Below, piece after piece: positions 1 through 23,801 of a stretch of DNA of 64,000 nucleotides. Both the position numbers and the translations under genes were made by a program. The DNA is from Allodiplogaster sudhausi (taxonomy: Eukaryota > Nematoda > Chromadorea > Rhabditida > Diplogasteridae), in assembly GCA_945643635.1 (NCBI GenBank), contig CALZFC010000092.1:287501-351500 (forward strand), written 5' to 3'. The notes under the pieces were generated by a model. The model was not told where the DNA came from. It did no database searches and saw only the letters and a program-made list of their open reading frames with translations. The number at the start of each line of letters is the position of its first letter. Within the stretch, counting starts at the first letter, position 1.

Positions 1-3000
1 AACGTTAAGGAAAGGGAGAGGAGGAAGAGAACGAAAGAGGATGAAGAAGGAGAGGAGGTAAAAGCGGAGAGATATAAATTAGAGGTGAGAAGAGGTTTAC
101 CTTTTAAATAGTTGTTCCAAAAGCAGACTGGACATGCTTGTGTTTAGGAAAAAGAACTGTTGATGTGGATGGACCTATTGTAGACTCGTGCTAAGGGACC
201 AGGGACCACCCAAAGGCCTTGTGCCGTTTCCCCTTCTGAGGTCTTCGTTAAGTTCAACAAGCATAGAAATGAATACAAAAGAGATTATAAAAACTTAGAG
301 AAATAATTAAGCGAAAATCTCCAGCATAGATTTATGACATATTCCCGGTCTTAATCTTTGTCGTCGCTACGTTTCGCTTTCCCTTCTAGCTCTTGCATCT
401 TTACTATTTGCCGGGAATTTTCCCTCTTTCGTGTGAAACGCGAACGTCTCTCGCTACTTCTTTTGCTTTGCCATTCTTCACGGGAAGCAGCGATTAGACA
501 GAAAGGACTGTATTGAGACAGGACGTTGAAGCTGCTTACCATTAGAGAGTCAGGCGACACTTCTCCTCCTTCTCTTTTTCTTTCTTTCTTTCTTCTCTCC
601 CTTCTCCACCTTCTCTCCCTTTCTTTTCTTTCTTCTCCTCCTTCTCTTCCTTCTTTGGCTGTCTCTCCTAAATGCTTTGCCCTTTTCTATTAAACAAATA
701 AGGTCAGGAATAGAATTCTCTCCTTTGACAATTCTTTGTGATCGTAGAGGGCTGCTCGGCATGTATTATTCCCTTCCCTGTTCATGATACTCCTGTGTCT
801 TGGGATGGCCGCTTGATGCCGTCGCACTCGTGGTCCCCCCCCCATCCAATGTCTCACCCTTTTTCCCTCTCTCTCCTCTCTCTCTCTCACTGTCTCTCAC
901 CTCTCTCTCCCTCTCTTTGTTGACAGAGCAGAGATGGAGAGAAGGCGTACGCTCTGTCTGCCTCGGGCAGTGCCGCAGGCAGCCACACACTTTCTCCTTC
1001 ATTTTACTGATTATTTTTAATGGTTCTAAAACGAGAAGTAAATGAAATTCTGTTCTGTGTGTACGTTTTTTGTAGTTCCGTTTTCGATGATGGCTTATAT
1101 TTGTTCACTAAATATAGCACTGGAATAATTTTGATGCGAAACTGACAGAATTCACTTTATTTGCAAATGATTGCGAGATGCACTTGAGATGCAGTTAGTG
1201 AGCTCATTGCATCGATGGAAGTATTGTTCATTCATTTGCCTCTCAAGTCGACGACAGCGAAGACAAAAAGGCCAGCAACCATTAGCTCTGCCCTTTCAGT
1301 CCGCCCTTTGTATCTTCCCAGAAGTTTGAGTAAGGCTAAAAGATCAATAGTGCTCGTCTAAATGTGAACGCTTGTTGAGTTTGCTGATTGCGGGTGGCTG
1401 AACTAGCTTTTCCTGTAGGAAAGGGAGTTTTGATAACCAAGATTTACTTTATAAATCGAAATTGCCTGTTTCGCCTAGAAGACACAATCCATCTAAACAC
1501 GTTTCAAGTTGTTTTTATAGTCAGGCAACGCTGAACAGCACTGGCATTTAAAGTGAAGGACAACCTGGTATTACTTCTTTCCATTCCCTACCATTTGCGC
1601 AACTCTCCAGCAACATCTTATGCGTTAGACGAGCCCTTCCTCCATTGCCAACTGTAAAGTCGCAGGCCATTGCACCTGCTGGCTCTCTCTGAGCCATGTC
1701 CATACCTTCCACGCGATCCTTCCTATTATGTTGTAATGATTTCCCTCCGAGGCCATTTCCCAGAAGACGGATTGTTTTGTGCCGTGGAATGAAGAGGAAA
1801 AAGCCGGCCGCGCACCCGCCAAGTGACACGCAAATTTACTCTCCCGAAGTGTGTTGAGGCTAATGAGTCGGAGAGGACTCGCGGCAGTCAAACACGACCA
1901 TGCAGTTTGAGAAGACCACATGGGCTTGAAGGCAAGAGAGAGAGAAATGAGGGAGAGAAAGAAGAAGGGAGAAAGAGAGAGGGAGAGAGAGAGAGAGAAA
2001 GGAGGGAGAGGGAGAGGGAGAAAAGAGGGAGAGAGAGAGTGTGAGAGAGAGAGGGAGAGAGAGAGTGAGAGAGAGAGAGGGAGAGAGAGAAAGCAAGTCT
2101 GTCTCAGTTTGCCGTGCTCAGAAAGGACACCGGATATGGCTCACGGTGGCAGCCCTGCCCTGGACAGCAGTACAGAAATTGAAAAGAGGAAAGTGCCTTC
2201 TGTTCAATCCCTCTCTCACTTTCATTGAGAGAGCAAGTGAGAAGGAAAAGACAGGGTCGAGAAGAAAGGGCTTCTGCTTATTTTCGTGTTTTATATCTCC
2301 CTTCCGATATTCTCTTTTTCAAACAAACGATGCCAATCACCTTTCCCTTCCTCGCATAACGAAGGGCATTAGTTTATGATGTGCAATAGCCTCCTCCCTT
2401 TCCTCTACTTTTTGTCGACATCCGAGACCATTATAAATGAGTGCCTAAGGGGAAGAGCAACCCTTGTCGAGTTGTTTTCACGGCGACCTCTCCATCTTCT
2501 TGACCAAATTAACATCGAAGTTATGCAAAGCTCAATGGATAGGATATGTTTTCACATTTCTTAATTTATACAATAATTTATAGTCGGCTCTTTCTCCGAG
2601 CTCTATTTTCTAATCAATGTGAAAATAAATCCTGCAAGCACACCAGCACCTTTCCCGCTTCTGACTTCCGTCGCAATACAATTGTGAGGTCGCAGTGTGA
2701 ATTGTGCTTCCACAGAGAAATATTTTATTTTCCCAGACCCCAACGGTACCAAACTATTCTGGATCACGCTTTTGGCAATTGTTTCTGTCCTTGAGAGAGG
2801 TCCTTAGACCTCCCACTTCACCCCCCCCCCCCCCCTCCTCCCCCCCCTCCCCGTTCCGCCTGCTTCTTTTCCATTCGCACTCATTCATCACGTCCATCTT
2901 CCTTTCTTTTCTCTTTCTACTTTCCTCTTTTCTGCCCCGGGGCATTATCGATGCTCGTCCGACTACTCCGACGAAATAGAACGGACGTCTTCGTCTAGCT

Positions 3001-3285
3001 GCTCTCGCTCTTTCTCTCTCTCTCTCCCAATCTCTCTCTCGCTCTTTCTCTCTCTCTCCCAATCTCCCAATCTCTCTCCTCTCTCTCTCCCAATCTCGCT
3101 CTCTCTCTCCCTCTCTCCATCTCAACTCATGCCATCTCTTCATTATCTTCCAACATCGTTGGCAACACACGAATACCCGAGTCTCACGCCTTTGAGGTGT
3201 TGCCTGCTCTACCAAAGTTTGTATGTGGTGGAAGAGTTGCAAGCAGGGACGTTCTAGGGTGCAGAGGGGGGAATCGCAAGGTGTC
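1..3285. other. Unassigned region with simple repeats
   Basis: I recognise no gene here on either strand. The open frames are short and low in complexity, mostly Ser/Leu or Arg/Glu runs coming from purine or pyrimidine tracts. Visible structure: polypyrimidine at about 560-660 and 840-920, GA-rich DNA at about 1930-2095, a C-rich homopolymer run at about 2820-2855, and CT tracts at about 3000-3120. It may be upstream non-coding DNA or distant 5' exons of unc-13, which I could not demonstrate. Confidence 0.5.
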
Positions 3286-3684
3286 TCAGTGTTCATTCGA
3301 GCGTCTTCTCCTCGCCAGGAAGTCCCAGTCGTAGTTGAGGAGGGAGAGAGAAGTGAGCGGAAAACGATGACGCAAAATGCACTTTCCTGTAGCGGACACA
3401 GCTAATTCGGGTGTGCCTGCCACCTTCTCTGGAACGAGTGGCAGTTTGCATGTAGCTGTCTTCGTCTTGCCTCCTTTCCCTTCCACTTCCCCTTCCGAAT
3501 CATCCCCCTCACCACAGCCCTTGCATATTCGACGGCTATTTGTTTGAACTGGAGTCTTCTCTGCCAACTTTCTCATCTTTTTTGTACGTTCTTCGTCTGG
3601 ATTGTCAGAAACGCACGCAGCATCTTCATGCACAACAGGGAGAACATGAACATGAGACATGGCCCGGAACCGCCTTCTCTGCAT
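3286..3684 (-). other. Possible coding exon, unassigned
   Basis: A 132-codon open frame on the minus strand with mixed, non-repetitive composition: an acidic/basic middle, a CKGCGEGDD stretch near the centre, and few Leu/Ser runs. That sets it apart from the repeat-derived frames around it. I recognise no domain and cannot link it by splice phase to another exon. It lies just upstream of the plus-strand unc-13 exons, so it would be a divergent neighbour if real. A chance open frame remains quite possible. Confidence 0.2.
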
Positions 3685-4569
3685 ATTTCAATGCTAGATA
3701 TTCTTGGACCGCTTCTACACCACGCGGCACCAGCCTTCTTTCTCCTCGCTCTCACTTTCTCTCTCGTTCTCTCTCGCTCTCTTCCTCTGTTTATTTCTCG
3801 CTGTCTCTCTCTCTCTCGTCCTCTGTTTCTTTCTCGCTGTCTCTCTCTATCTCTCTCAGTTCAACATATGATATCTTCTTCTCTCTCTTTTTTAACCAAT
3901 TCTCGCGAGATGTGCACTAGGACGAATATGCTCTTTCCACTCGTCCGACTCCCTGAGGAGACTTTGGTCGTCTATTATGTAACTATCTCGTTCGCACTCT
4001 TCTTCTTTCTCTCCCTGTCATCTTCAGACAGTGGCTGGCCTGACTCGGACATCTTTGGAGAGTAAGGCATTTCGAGGTGGTGGACACCTTGCAGAAGAGG
4101 AGAGAATGACAAGGGGCAGCAGAGGTGGCAGCCTCTCGAAGAAGAAGCAGCAGAAGGAGAGCGAGTCGCCCTCTTAGGAGAAGAGAGAGGAGAGGAGGGG
4201 GAGAACTTCTCTCCCCCCAAGACTCTTCGCTGGCGGGCAACACTGCGCTGCTAAGGAGGGGAGGAGCGGCGATGAGAGAGGACAGGGCCAGTGCTCTCTT
4301 GGCCTTCTCCAAGAGCTTCAAGAAGGTTGGTTCAGCCTTCGTTCTCTCGCCCTCTCTCTCTCCCTCTCTCTCCCTCTCCCTCCGTGCGTCCCAGGTGAGA
4401 AGGGCGCGGAGTGTGGCGCCTCGCCGCCGCCGCCGAAGACCTGGCGCCAAGCGTAGAAAATGGCGTTCCATGCCAAACATGCACGTCGGGGCCGGCGCGG
4501 CGACTGTCGGCAACGACGATCTCGGCGTAGAGGTTTGGGGGACGGAGAGCGACATGGGCACTGCGTAGA

Positions 4570-16111
<11,542 letters not shown>

Positions 16112-17284
16112 AACAGCCAACGTTCTCAATGGGATCAATCAATACTCTGTCGACAGCAGCGACGGCTTCTGTGAAGTATCTAAACTTGTTGTATCTTTGG
16201 TATGAAAGAGGATATCACCCTTAGTGCTTTGCTTTTTTTTTGTACATAGATTTGTGTTGTTCAATGGTTGAAGTGTTTTTTTTTCGCTCTTTCCTTCAAG
16301 ACCACTTCTTTCTTCCATGTCCTAACTGCTAAGTATGACCAATGCAAAGATTCAAAAGCATCTATCTACATGTATTCGCGCAATTGGCTAAATATTCTTT
16401 ACATGTAACACCTTAGAGAAAACCTTGATGACTTAACAATAATTCAATGGCCAAATTCAAAGTAAAAGTGATATAATGCTTTCGGCAATATGTACCCTCG
16501 TGCTCTTTTCATCTCCGAATTGGCCATTGAATTGTTCGTCAGCATCTTTCTTAAGTCGTGTTTCCTTGATTTGCTAGTGCTTTACAGCCAATCTTCAAAT
16601 GGCGTAATAACAAGAGAGTACGGTTACGAATCCACTGACCTTATCATTTAAAATGTCAACTGCAGCATGAGTTTCCCTTTTCTTCTTCCTGCACATGCTC
16701 ATCCGAAGCGAGTTTCTAATATTAGTTCCCAATGTTTTCTAGTAGTTGTTTTCTTTTGTATCCTACAAATACATTGGTTATCGCAGGCCTGTCCGCACTG
16801 GTACTCTTCTTTTTATTCTATTCGGTTTATTCATATATTGTTATAGAGACTTTATCCTTTCCGGTGAACCAATGAGGCAAACAGGCATGTTCACATAGCA
16901 AATGACTACCAAATATTGTTGTCACTCAGTGTGCAATTATGGGTATCATGCATTGGTTTTCGTAGCAGAATGCTGAGCCTTGTCTGATGTTCTAATCATT
17001 AGACTGTCGCTTTTGTATTCTTCTGAGCATTCAATCGCTTTCTGTATCACATGCATTGACTCTTCTTGAGGGAACGCATCAACCATTTCAATTCGATGAA
17101 CTGAATACTTATTATGACCTGTCTAATCAGTTCAATGCTTTGGGAAATATTATGTATGCTGAACAAGGCAGTCGGGTAGGATTTATGGCATGGGAAAGAA
17201 GGAGAGCGGATGTGTGGTTAGAGTGGAATTAAGCAGAGAGGGCGAGGGATTGTGAGGGAGGGCGAGTAGGGGATCTCTCGGAGT
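16112..17284. other. Convergent intergenic region
   Basis: AT-rich sequence between the unc-13 stop and the scramblase stop on the opposite strand. It should hold both 3' UTRs. I see no coding exon and no clear repeat here. Confidence 0.6.
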
Positions 17285-19290
17285 CTAAAAGTTGAAGCTG
17301 AAGCCCATGCCGTGGCCGTAGCCGCCGTATCCACCATATCCGCCATATCCTCCGTATCCTCCATATCCTCCGTGTCCCGTCCCGGGCCTTGCAGCCATGG
17401 GCGCGTTGTTTTCGAAGAAGACGAAGTCCTATAATGAACTGGTTAGAACGCAAACTATAAGAATTGGTGAAGTTCACGGACGATGAGGAAGGTGGCACCG
17501 AGCAGCAGAGCCTTGTGTGCAACGGGCATCGATACGGAAACTGAAAGATTCTTCACTCCCTTCTGATGCTACGTGCAGATTGAAAGAATTCTACGACTGA
17601 CATCGCACTCCAAAGTTGTCTGCGTCGGTGTACATCTCCTGGACGATTCCCGTCCACATCTTGCGAATCTCGCCGACGTTCGCACCAATCGGAGAGGTCA
17701 CCTCAAGAGGGGATCTTCTACTTGCATGTATTCTTTCTTGAAATTAAATGTAGAATTTGTTGCAATCCGACACAAAAGGCGAGAAATACTCTCTGCTTTC
17801 CGACTTCTCCATCACTTGAATCTGCGAGATGCTAACGAAGAAGTTGTAGTTGCTGCGATCGGTGGAGGTGAGATGAAGGACGACCTGGCCGGACATGTCT
17901 TGAATCGAGAAGCCGTTCGTGAAGCCGGGCCGCTGGCGAATCCAACCAATCTTAAGTGATATCAAACTGAAAAGAGAGAAACGGAGTGCGTTGGCACTGA
18001 CGATATTGCCGGGTGGCGACTCGACCTGGCACTCGTGCGAGGCCATCTGGTCAGAGAAGGCCTTGTAGGGACGCACGATCCGCATCACCTCCTGCAATTC
18101 ATTTTCATTTTGAACTCACTTATCTTTCCCTTGAAAGTACATCTATTTTAACACTGACATTCTGGTAGTTGTCAACCACGTGGAGAGTGAAGGTACGATT
18201 CGCACCAATCATCTGACGGGCGAAGTCGTGAGACTGCTCGAAGCAGAAGTAGATCTAGAACGGAGAGAGGGAAGTTAGAGAGGCCAGAGAAAGAAAGAAG
18301 GTAGAGAAGGCATAGAGAGAGAAGTTAGAGAGAGAAGTTAGAGAGAGAGGGCAGAAAGAAATTGGGACGGAGTTGATAGTTCTGACCATCTGGCCCATAG
18401 CGCTGTGGAGAGCGTAGCTGTTGCAAGTCTCGTAGCCAGTCGCGATCTCCAGCGGCTCCAGTTGCTAGAAGAAGAGAGAAAGGAGAGATCGAGAGAACCA
18501 GAGAGAAAGAGAAGAGAAGAAGAAGGAGGGATCAAGAGAGCGAGAGAGAGTGAGAGAGAGAGAGAGAACACGGAAAGAGGATGAACCTGAACAACGACGA
18601 TAGTGTCAAGCATGGCGAGGTACTCGAGTCCGGGGAGGCAGCCGGCGGGCAGCCCTGCCACGGGCGCCTCCATCCAAGTCGTGCCCAGCGCAGCCGCCCG
18701 GCTCATCATGACACCATGGGCTGCAAGATTTTGGTTCTCTTAGGGTCGTAGCAGAAGTAGATCTGAAGATGAATATCATCATCTCATTCTCTCTAATATT
18801 CTCAGTGGAGGTCGGTTGTCTCTCCTGACCAGCTGCCCCATTGCATTTTGGAGGGCGTAGCTGTTCGGCGTCTCGATGCCCGTGGCAATCTCGAAGGGCT
18901 CCTCTTGCTGCGAATGACGGAAAGGACTATATAATAAACCATGGAGTTTCAGTGGGAAAAACAACGAGACTGATGAGGAATGGAAGGGAAGAAGCCAGCG
19001 TACCTGGATGATCATGACCTGGTCGACCATGGCCAGGTACTCGAGGCCGCGGGCGCACATTCCGGGCAGGCCGGCGGTCGGGCGCGGCATCCAGTTACGG
19101 TTGCGGTTCCGGCCGCCTGTTCCGAAATACTTTTGACCAGACCATCTTTATAGTTTCTATTGCTTTATTCCCGCAATATCAGCGGTGTTCATCAATAAAT
19201 CCAACGAAATGGCGAATAAACCGGAGAGGCTCCTCTGGCGCGGAGTCATCGAACGGGCGGTCGGAGGGAGCGGGGACCCTGGAGCCAGTT
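17285..19290 (-). CDS. Phospholipid scramblase, cassette A
   Basis: Phospholipid scramblases are membrane proteins that move lipids between leaflets, activated by calcium; some bind nucleic acid or act in signalling. On the minus strand, exons read: 19116-19004 (GLPGMCARGLEYLAMVDQ); 18907-18830 (PFEIATGIETPNSYALQ); 18762-18706 (IYFCYDPKRTKIL, then stop); a second set 18720-18587 (LPGLEYLAMLDTIVVVQ), 18474-18387 (EIATGYETCNSYALHSAMGQ), 18254-18159 (IYFCFEQSHDFARQ); 18091-18002 (ECQVESPPGNI); about 17950-17830; about 17703-17615 (IRKMWTGIVQEMYTDADNFG, a signature of the family); about 17520-17480; and 17430-17285 (TM end, DFVFFEN). It ends in a Gly-Gly-Tyr repeat tail (GHGMGFSFNF*). The single C-terminal membrane segment is split over the last two exons. 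The N-terminal exon is unclear; an exon near 19290-19213 may belong. The doubled exon pair is the oddity. The receptor gene lies upstream on the same strand. Confidence 0.88.
18587..19116 (-). other. Tandemly duplicated scramblase exon pair
   Basis: The two exons covering the start of the scramblase core occur twice in a row: first pair 19116-19004 and 18907-18830, second pair 18720-18587 and 18474-18387. Both pairs are open, both end before an IYFC exon, and the second exons share splice phase. They could be mutually exclusive exons, or the remains of a truncated upstream scramblase copy fused to an intact one. The third exon of the first set runs into a stop at 18706-18708 and overlaps the first exon of the second set, which favours a truncated copy. 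Confidence 0.7.
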
Positions 19291-19682
19291 AAAGCTCAGT
19301 ATTTTATATCTAGATATATCAATAACACTTGAAGAGAACAAAGTATTTTGGTACAGTCCTTGAGAGAATTGAATGGAAGAGAACGAACTCGACTGGCGTC
19401 GTTGCATCGTCGGGTGAAGCAGGAAACGGAAAGAAGGCCGGAGGGGGAGAAGACGAGAAGTCGAAGTGATTTTGTGTTTCCATTAATCCCTTTTATATCT
19501 TTTCGGAAGTGCATTTATCATTGGGGGCAATCACATTGAATATGCAGCTTGTAGACATATTAAGGTCTCCAATTCAAACTCTATTGTTTAAGTTAAGTTA
19601 TTGTCAGACAATTATTAATACCATTTGTGAAAATGTTTCGAATTAAAATGTATTCAAGACATAATTTCTGCTCAGTTCAAGC

Positions 19683-19782
19683 CATGCATATATGTACATA
19701 CATACTTACGTACATAGTACATATGTACATAGATATATGTACATATGTACATATGTATATCGTACATACATATGTATGTAAT
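19683..19782. repeat. Imperfect (TACA/TATG)n alternating repeat
   Basis: About 100 bp of repeated tacata, tatgta and tacgta words forming many overlapping short palindromes. A much shorter relative lies at about 31918-31940. Confidence 0.8.
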
Positions 19783-20027
19783 CACCTTCCTCCAGAATTT
19801 CTCCCATGCCAATTTCTCCCGTTACATATCCCAGTTTCTTTGGAGAAGTCTTCAGAATATAAGAAGGACTTTCAAATTGAACCCATTACTGCGTGTATCT
19901 CGAGGATTTCACATTCGCAGGGTCAATCCGGGCTTATCAGAAGATATATTGAAAAGATTGCACAGAAGCCGACCGAAGGAGATGGAGGAGTCTCAGGATT
20001 CATCACGCGGAGGTTTGTCCCTTCTTC

Positions 20028-20147
20028 GGCTCTATTCTAGTGTAGGCGTCCCATCGAATTATAGGCGTCCCATTGCAATGAGACGCCTTTATTTTTCACT
20101 GATGGGACGCCTATAATTCGATGGGACGATTACACTAGAATAGAGCC
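20028..20147. mobile_element. Foldback MITE-like element, 46-bp inverted arms
   Basis: The left arm 20028-20073 and right arm 20102-20147 are reverse complements at 44 of 46 positions, differing only where the left arm has gg and the right arm reads at. A 28-bp loop separates them. Each arm starts ggctctattctagtgta and ends ggcgtcccat. Part of the left arm plus loop (about 20063-20087) is itself a near-palindrome. No coding capacity. A target-site duplication is not clear because the flanks are both CTT-rich. Confidence 0.85.
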
Positions 20148-20640
20148 TCTTCTTCTACTCTTTACTATCTCATGGATAGAATCTTTGCGCTAATCATCAC
20201 ATTTTTCAGGAGCACAGCTGTAACAGGCGAGTGTAGAAATTTCCCGGAGATTGCTTTGACTGCTAGAGAAAAGTATAGATAGCTGCGAAATAAGAGAGGC
20301 CAGAAAAACCATGTGACAGGTTTGTCTTCGCCCCACTTTTAAACCATATTTCTCGTTATTTCAAATGACTATGATTTTTCCGGGAGTGCTGGGCGCATTT
20401 TGCAAAATCAGTCCGACATCAAGAAATCCTCCGAAGTTCTATGCTATAGCATATGAATGCAGAAACAGTTCGGGAAAGTTCCCACACACCTCATTGTCAG
20501 AACATTTCTTTTAGTTCCTTGAGATTGAAGGCGCGACTGGTTTGGGCTGGCTGGTCATTTTCTTATGACCAAAATTCAACATATCTGTATGAATGTATTT
20601 GACTAGAGTCATTAAATTGTAACAACTAAGCAATGTTGGA

Positions 20641-22529
20641 TTAGTGTTGAAAAAAGTTTCTAATAAGCAAAAGTGGCTCCGTTGGTATTCTTCCTCGCAA
20701 CTCTGCGCCATGAATCGAGTAGACAATTTCAGCGATGAGAGAAGCAATGGCAAAGACGTAAACGGCAGAGGCAACCTGGAAAGAATCTCTTCCTCTTATG
20801 ATATGTATTTCAAAGAAAGCATTAATTGAACAGGGAGAATCAAACCTTGATGACGTCAGCGAGCCTAGCCAAGTTGACCGCACTGAAGGAGGGGCCAGCC
20901 GCCTTCTGAACTTCCATTTCCACGTAACGAGCGCCTTCCCTGCGACGCCAGAAACCGCTTCTCTAAAGGCGAAAATGATAAGAGGTTGTCTGGAAGTAAC
21001 TGCTAGCCATGTCTTCGTTGAAAAGAGCAGAATTGATGAAGCGAATAGTCTTGAAGGCTTTTCGAGAAATGAGTTTCTTGTTGAACACGAAGTAGTCGGT
21101 ATTCGTGGTGAAGAGATCAATTTCTTCTGGTAGATATTTCACGGTCGACGCATCCGTAACTCTGGATTGTTCTCACTGATACCCGCAAAGTTATACAATC
21201 TTGTTCCCACCGATTAAGAGCACAGCGACTGATTCGGCTTCCTATCTGCTCTTCGAAGTCAGTCGCCAAGATAACCGCAAACATCTTCGCGCCTTTTAAT
21301 GCCAATACACATATAAATCTATGAAACAAAATATATGAAAATTGAATGGAAATGCAAGGAGATGTTAGAAGGAATAAGGTGAAAACCCGGCGTGCATAGC
21401 TTCCTCATAAGTTCAGTGCTGGAATCTTCGTAAATGACTGAATTGTTTCCGACAAGAAAGCGTTCCTGAAAACGTCTGCAATTGGTGACTGCGATCACCT
21501 CATAAAATGTAGGACTGACAAACTTCGGAACTCCAACGCCGAGAGAAGCAATGAGAGTGTATTCACCAGAATGCAACTTGCTGCGCACAGCTTCAAACTT
21601 CCTTAAGGAAAAAGAAAAAGAGTTGACGATTGCGTTTAGGACGAAAATGAAACAAACGAGGCAGGAATTTTAAAGCCAGCGATGGCATTGCCACGGAAGC
21701 CTACACTGTAGAAGAGGAAGAGGAGAAGGGCACTGAGACTCAGGAGCATTCGAAGAGAAGAACTCACAAGGAACAGCTTACCTAAAGGGTGTCTTTATCT
21801 CTAAGATCCTGCTTCGTTATCACTTTTCTTTCGTTAATCATCAACTCGAAAGATATGAGAATGTGCTTCATAAATGACTTACTTTGAGTAAAACGTTTTT
21901 CCAGGTTGGCGATAGCAACGACAGAAACGATGACGAGGAAAAGCTCAAGGGGATTGTAGACAATGAATGTCGAGAGGCTTGAGCGCTCTTCCCTCTTTTC
22001 CGATAATTCGTAGAGGTCAACCTCAACGAAAAAAGTGAGGATTTCAAATAAAAGATCCTTCAATCTTTGCTAACTGAATACGAGAGATAGGGTCCAAGAT
22101 AACGAAGTTGCTTAATCTGAGGAATACGAAGGTAAACACCATCTAGCGAAGTAGCGATTCGACCCTAGAGATCACAAATATATAGGCTCATGCAAATTGG
22201 GAAAGAAATGGGAGAGGAATCACCTGCAGAATATCTCCTACAACCCCATTCCATATTCCAGTTTCTGTGAAGAACGAAGCCGAATCTGATTAAGCAATTA
22301 GTACTTGTTGTTGTTTTTAAAGTAATAAATAATACAATGCGAAGTTACCGTATGTCGCGGATTTGACCATTCTCATCGAGTACCCGAGGCGTTCGGCAGC
22401 AATTTTGAATAGTTTGAGATCAAAACCGCGCCAGATGCCAGCGGCATTCGTGTAGACGGCAGGGAAGTACTGTCGGACATAGCCAAGAGGGACGACAGTC
22501 CGGTTGGTGGAGAGAGCTTCAGAAGTCAT
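20641..22529 (-). CDS. Ionotropic glutamate receptor-like (IR-type) protein, cassette A
   Basis: A ligand-gated channel subunit of the ionotropic receptor superfamily, here with no N-terminal domain and no evident signal peptide. Minus-strand exons: 22529-22345 (PLGYVRQYFPAVYTNAAGIW, the S1 ligand-binding half); about 22258-22225 (TGIWNGVVGDILQ, equivalent of the family G-W-G-G-D motif); about 22168-22085; about 22023-21893 with the first membrane helix (LELFLVIVSVVAIANLE); about 21783-21670 with the pore-lining helix (RMLLSLSALLLFLFYSVGF); about 21600-21360, 21310-21190 and about 21165-21010 forming S2 (FEEQIGSRISRC, SRKAFKTIRFINSALF); about 20960-20850; and the last helix (VYVFAIASLIAEIVYSIHG). 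The start at 22529 was chosen because the cassette B copy begins with the same MT-A/S pattern; an in-frame ATG at 22550 is the alternative. It stops at 20641. Which ligand it binds cannot be told from sequence. Confidence 0.75.
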
Positions 22530-22550
22530 GACAGGGATGTCCTCATTCAA

Positions 22551-23801
22551 CTTCTATTCATTTAGGCTACGATGAGATATGGCTTCAGTATTTGCTCAGT
22601 CGTTGCCCAGTTACGCACGAAAGCCCAAAAAATGTCGAATTATTGAGAGACGTGCACAAATAATAGTAGAGAATAATGCCCGAAATGGTGCGTCTGGCTT
22701 GAATTTCACGTTTGAGACAAAATATATGTATACTGGGATCGATATCGAGCAAGAGCCGGTCTAATGACTAGAATTTCTTCCGAAACATCGAATCATGAAC
22801 AGCAAAGCCAAGTGCAAAGAAGCCATAAGGAATAGAGGGTACACTTGACGAGAATACCCAAGCTAGAGAAATGCCCGACAAAGGTGGAATTATAAAATGG
22901 TATATAAATAGAAGACACATGGCAGTGTCTACAATTTCGAACGCATTATTCGGACAACCAGGCACCGATCGCAGAGGGAACATTTATTTGCATTGGAATT
23001 GTGACGGGGAATTGGGTGAGGAATGACTAAGAGGAATCAGTTCCTGGATGCATAAATAAAGAAACAAGAGGAAAGAAGCCATGGGGAGTAGTCTATTCTC
23101 TCCACAGCTTCCACGCTAACTCAAACCAATATGTGCGATCAATTGAATAAATAAAAAGCGCCAATCCTAATAATATCAAGTGGAAACGCACCAAAGTGAT
23201 CTACCCACTTTCTAGCATCCCTCTTCCAGTCAACGCAAAATAGTGCATATATACAGATTTCAAAGCTTTGACATCAAATCATTAAAATACAATAAACACA
23301 AAAGTGCCACTAAGAATTCACCGGTGAATATTTTTTATGAATTAGCAAGACAGACTTACTGTTTTAGTAATATATTTTCGAAATTCACGAATTCCGATAA
23401 CATAGTCTTAGGAAATCGCCCAAGCGACTTAAATTAATGCAACTCATCCCGAGCACGTTATGACTTAGATATTCGCTGGTTAACTTCGAGGAAACTTTGA
23501 ATATAGATAAGAGTACTAATTCTTTGGCAGAGAATACAGCTATTCTTTAAAGCCTTAACACCTAACAGCCTTAACACCTAGTAGCAACTGCCTATGTTCT
23601 ATATCCTCAAAATATCTTGACATCACTATAAATAAGAGAAGAGCAAGGTTCTATAAGGCACACGAAAAGTGCAGCTTTATCATTGAAACTCAAGCTGGAC
23701 TTGCGCTCATAAGAACAGAAACAATTTTTAGGATAGAAGAAATAGGTGTATATCTCTGGGATGCGGAGGGCTAATCCGAGAAGACAAAGGAATTGGTCGG
23801 C
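22551..23801. other. Spacer between receptor A and tomosyn
   Basis: AT-rich DNA with no exon I can support. A 71-codon minus frame at 22768-22983 is hydrophobic but has no homologue in cassette B and no splice support. The region probably holds the receptor promoter and the tomosyn 3' UTR. Confidence 0.5.

Larger units (their letters stand above)
19291..20640. other. Spacer between cassette A genes
   Basis: Contains a tract rich in TACATA/TATGTA between about 19680 and 19780 and a foldback element at 20028-20147. One plus-strand stretch, 19921-20010, has an acceptor-like and a donor-like edge and encodes a charged peptide (SEDILKRLHRSRPKEMEES), but I can link it to nothing. Confidence 0.4.

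Noticed and set aside
22768..22983. Hydrophobic 71-codon minus frame that looks like a small membrane protein
   Set aside because: No splice partners, no counterpart in cassette B, and AT-rich DNA can give such frames by chance.
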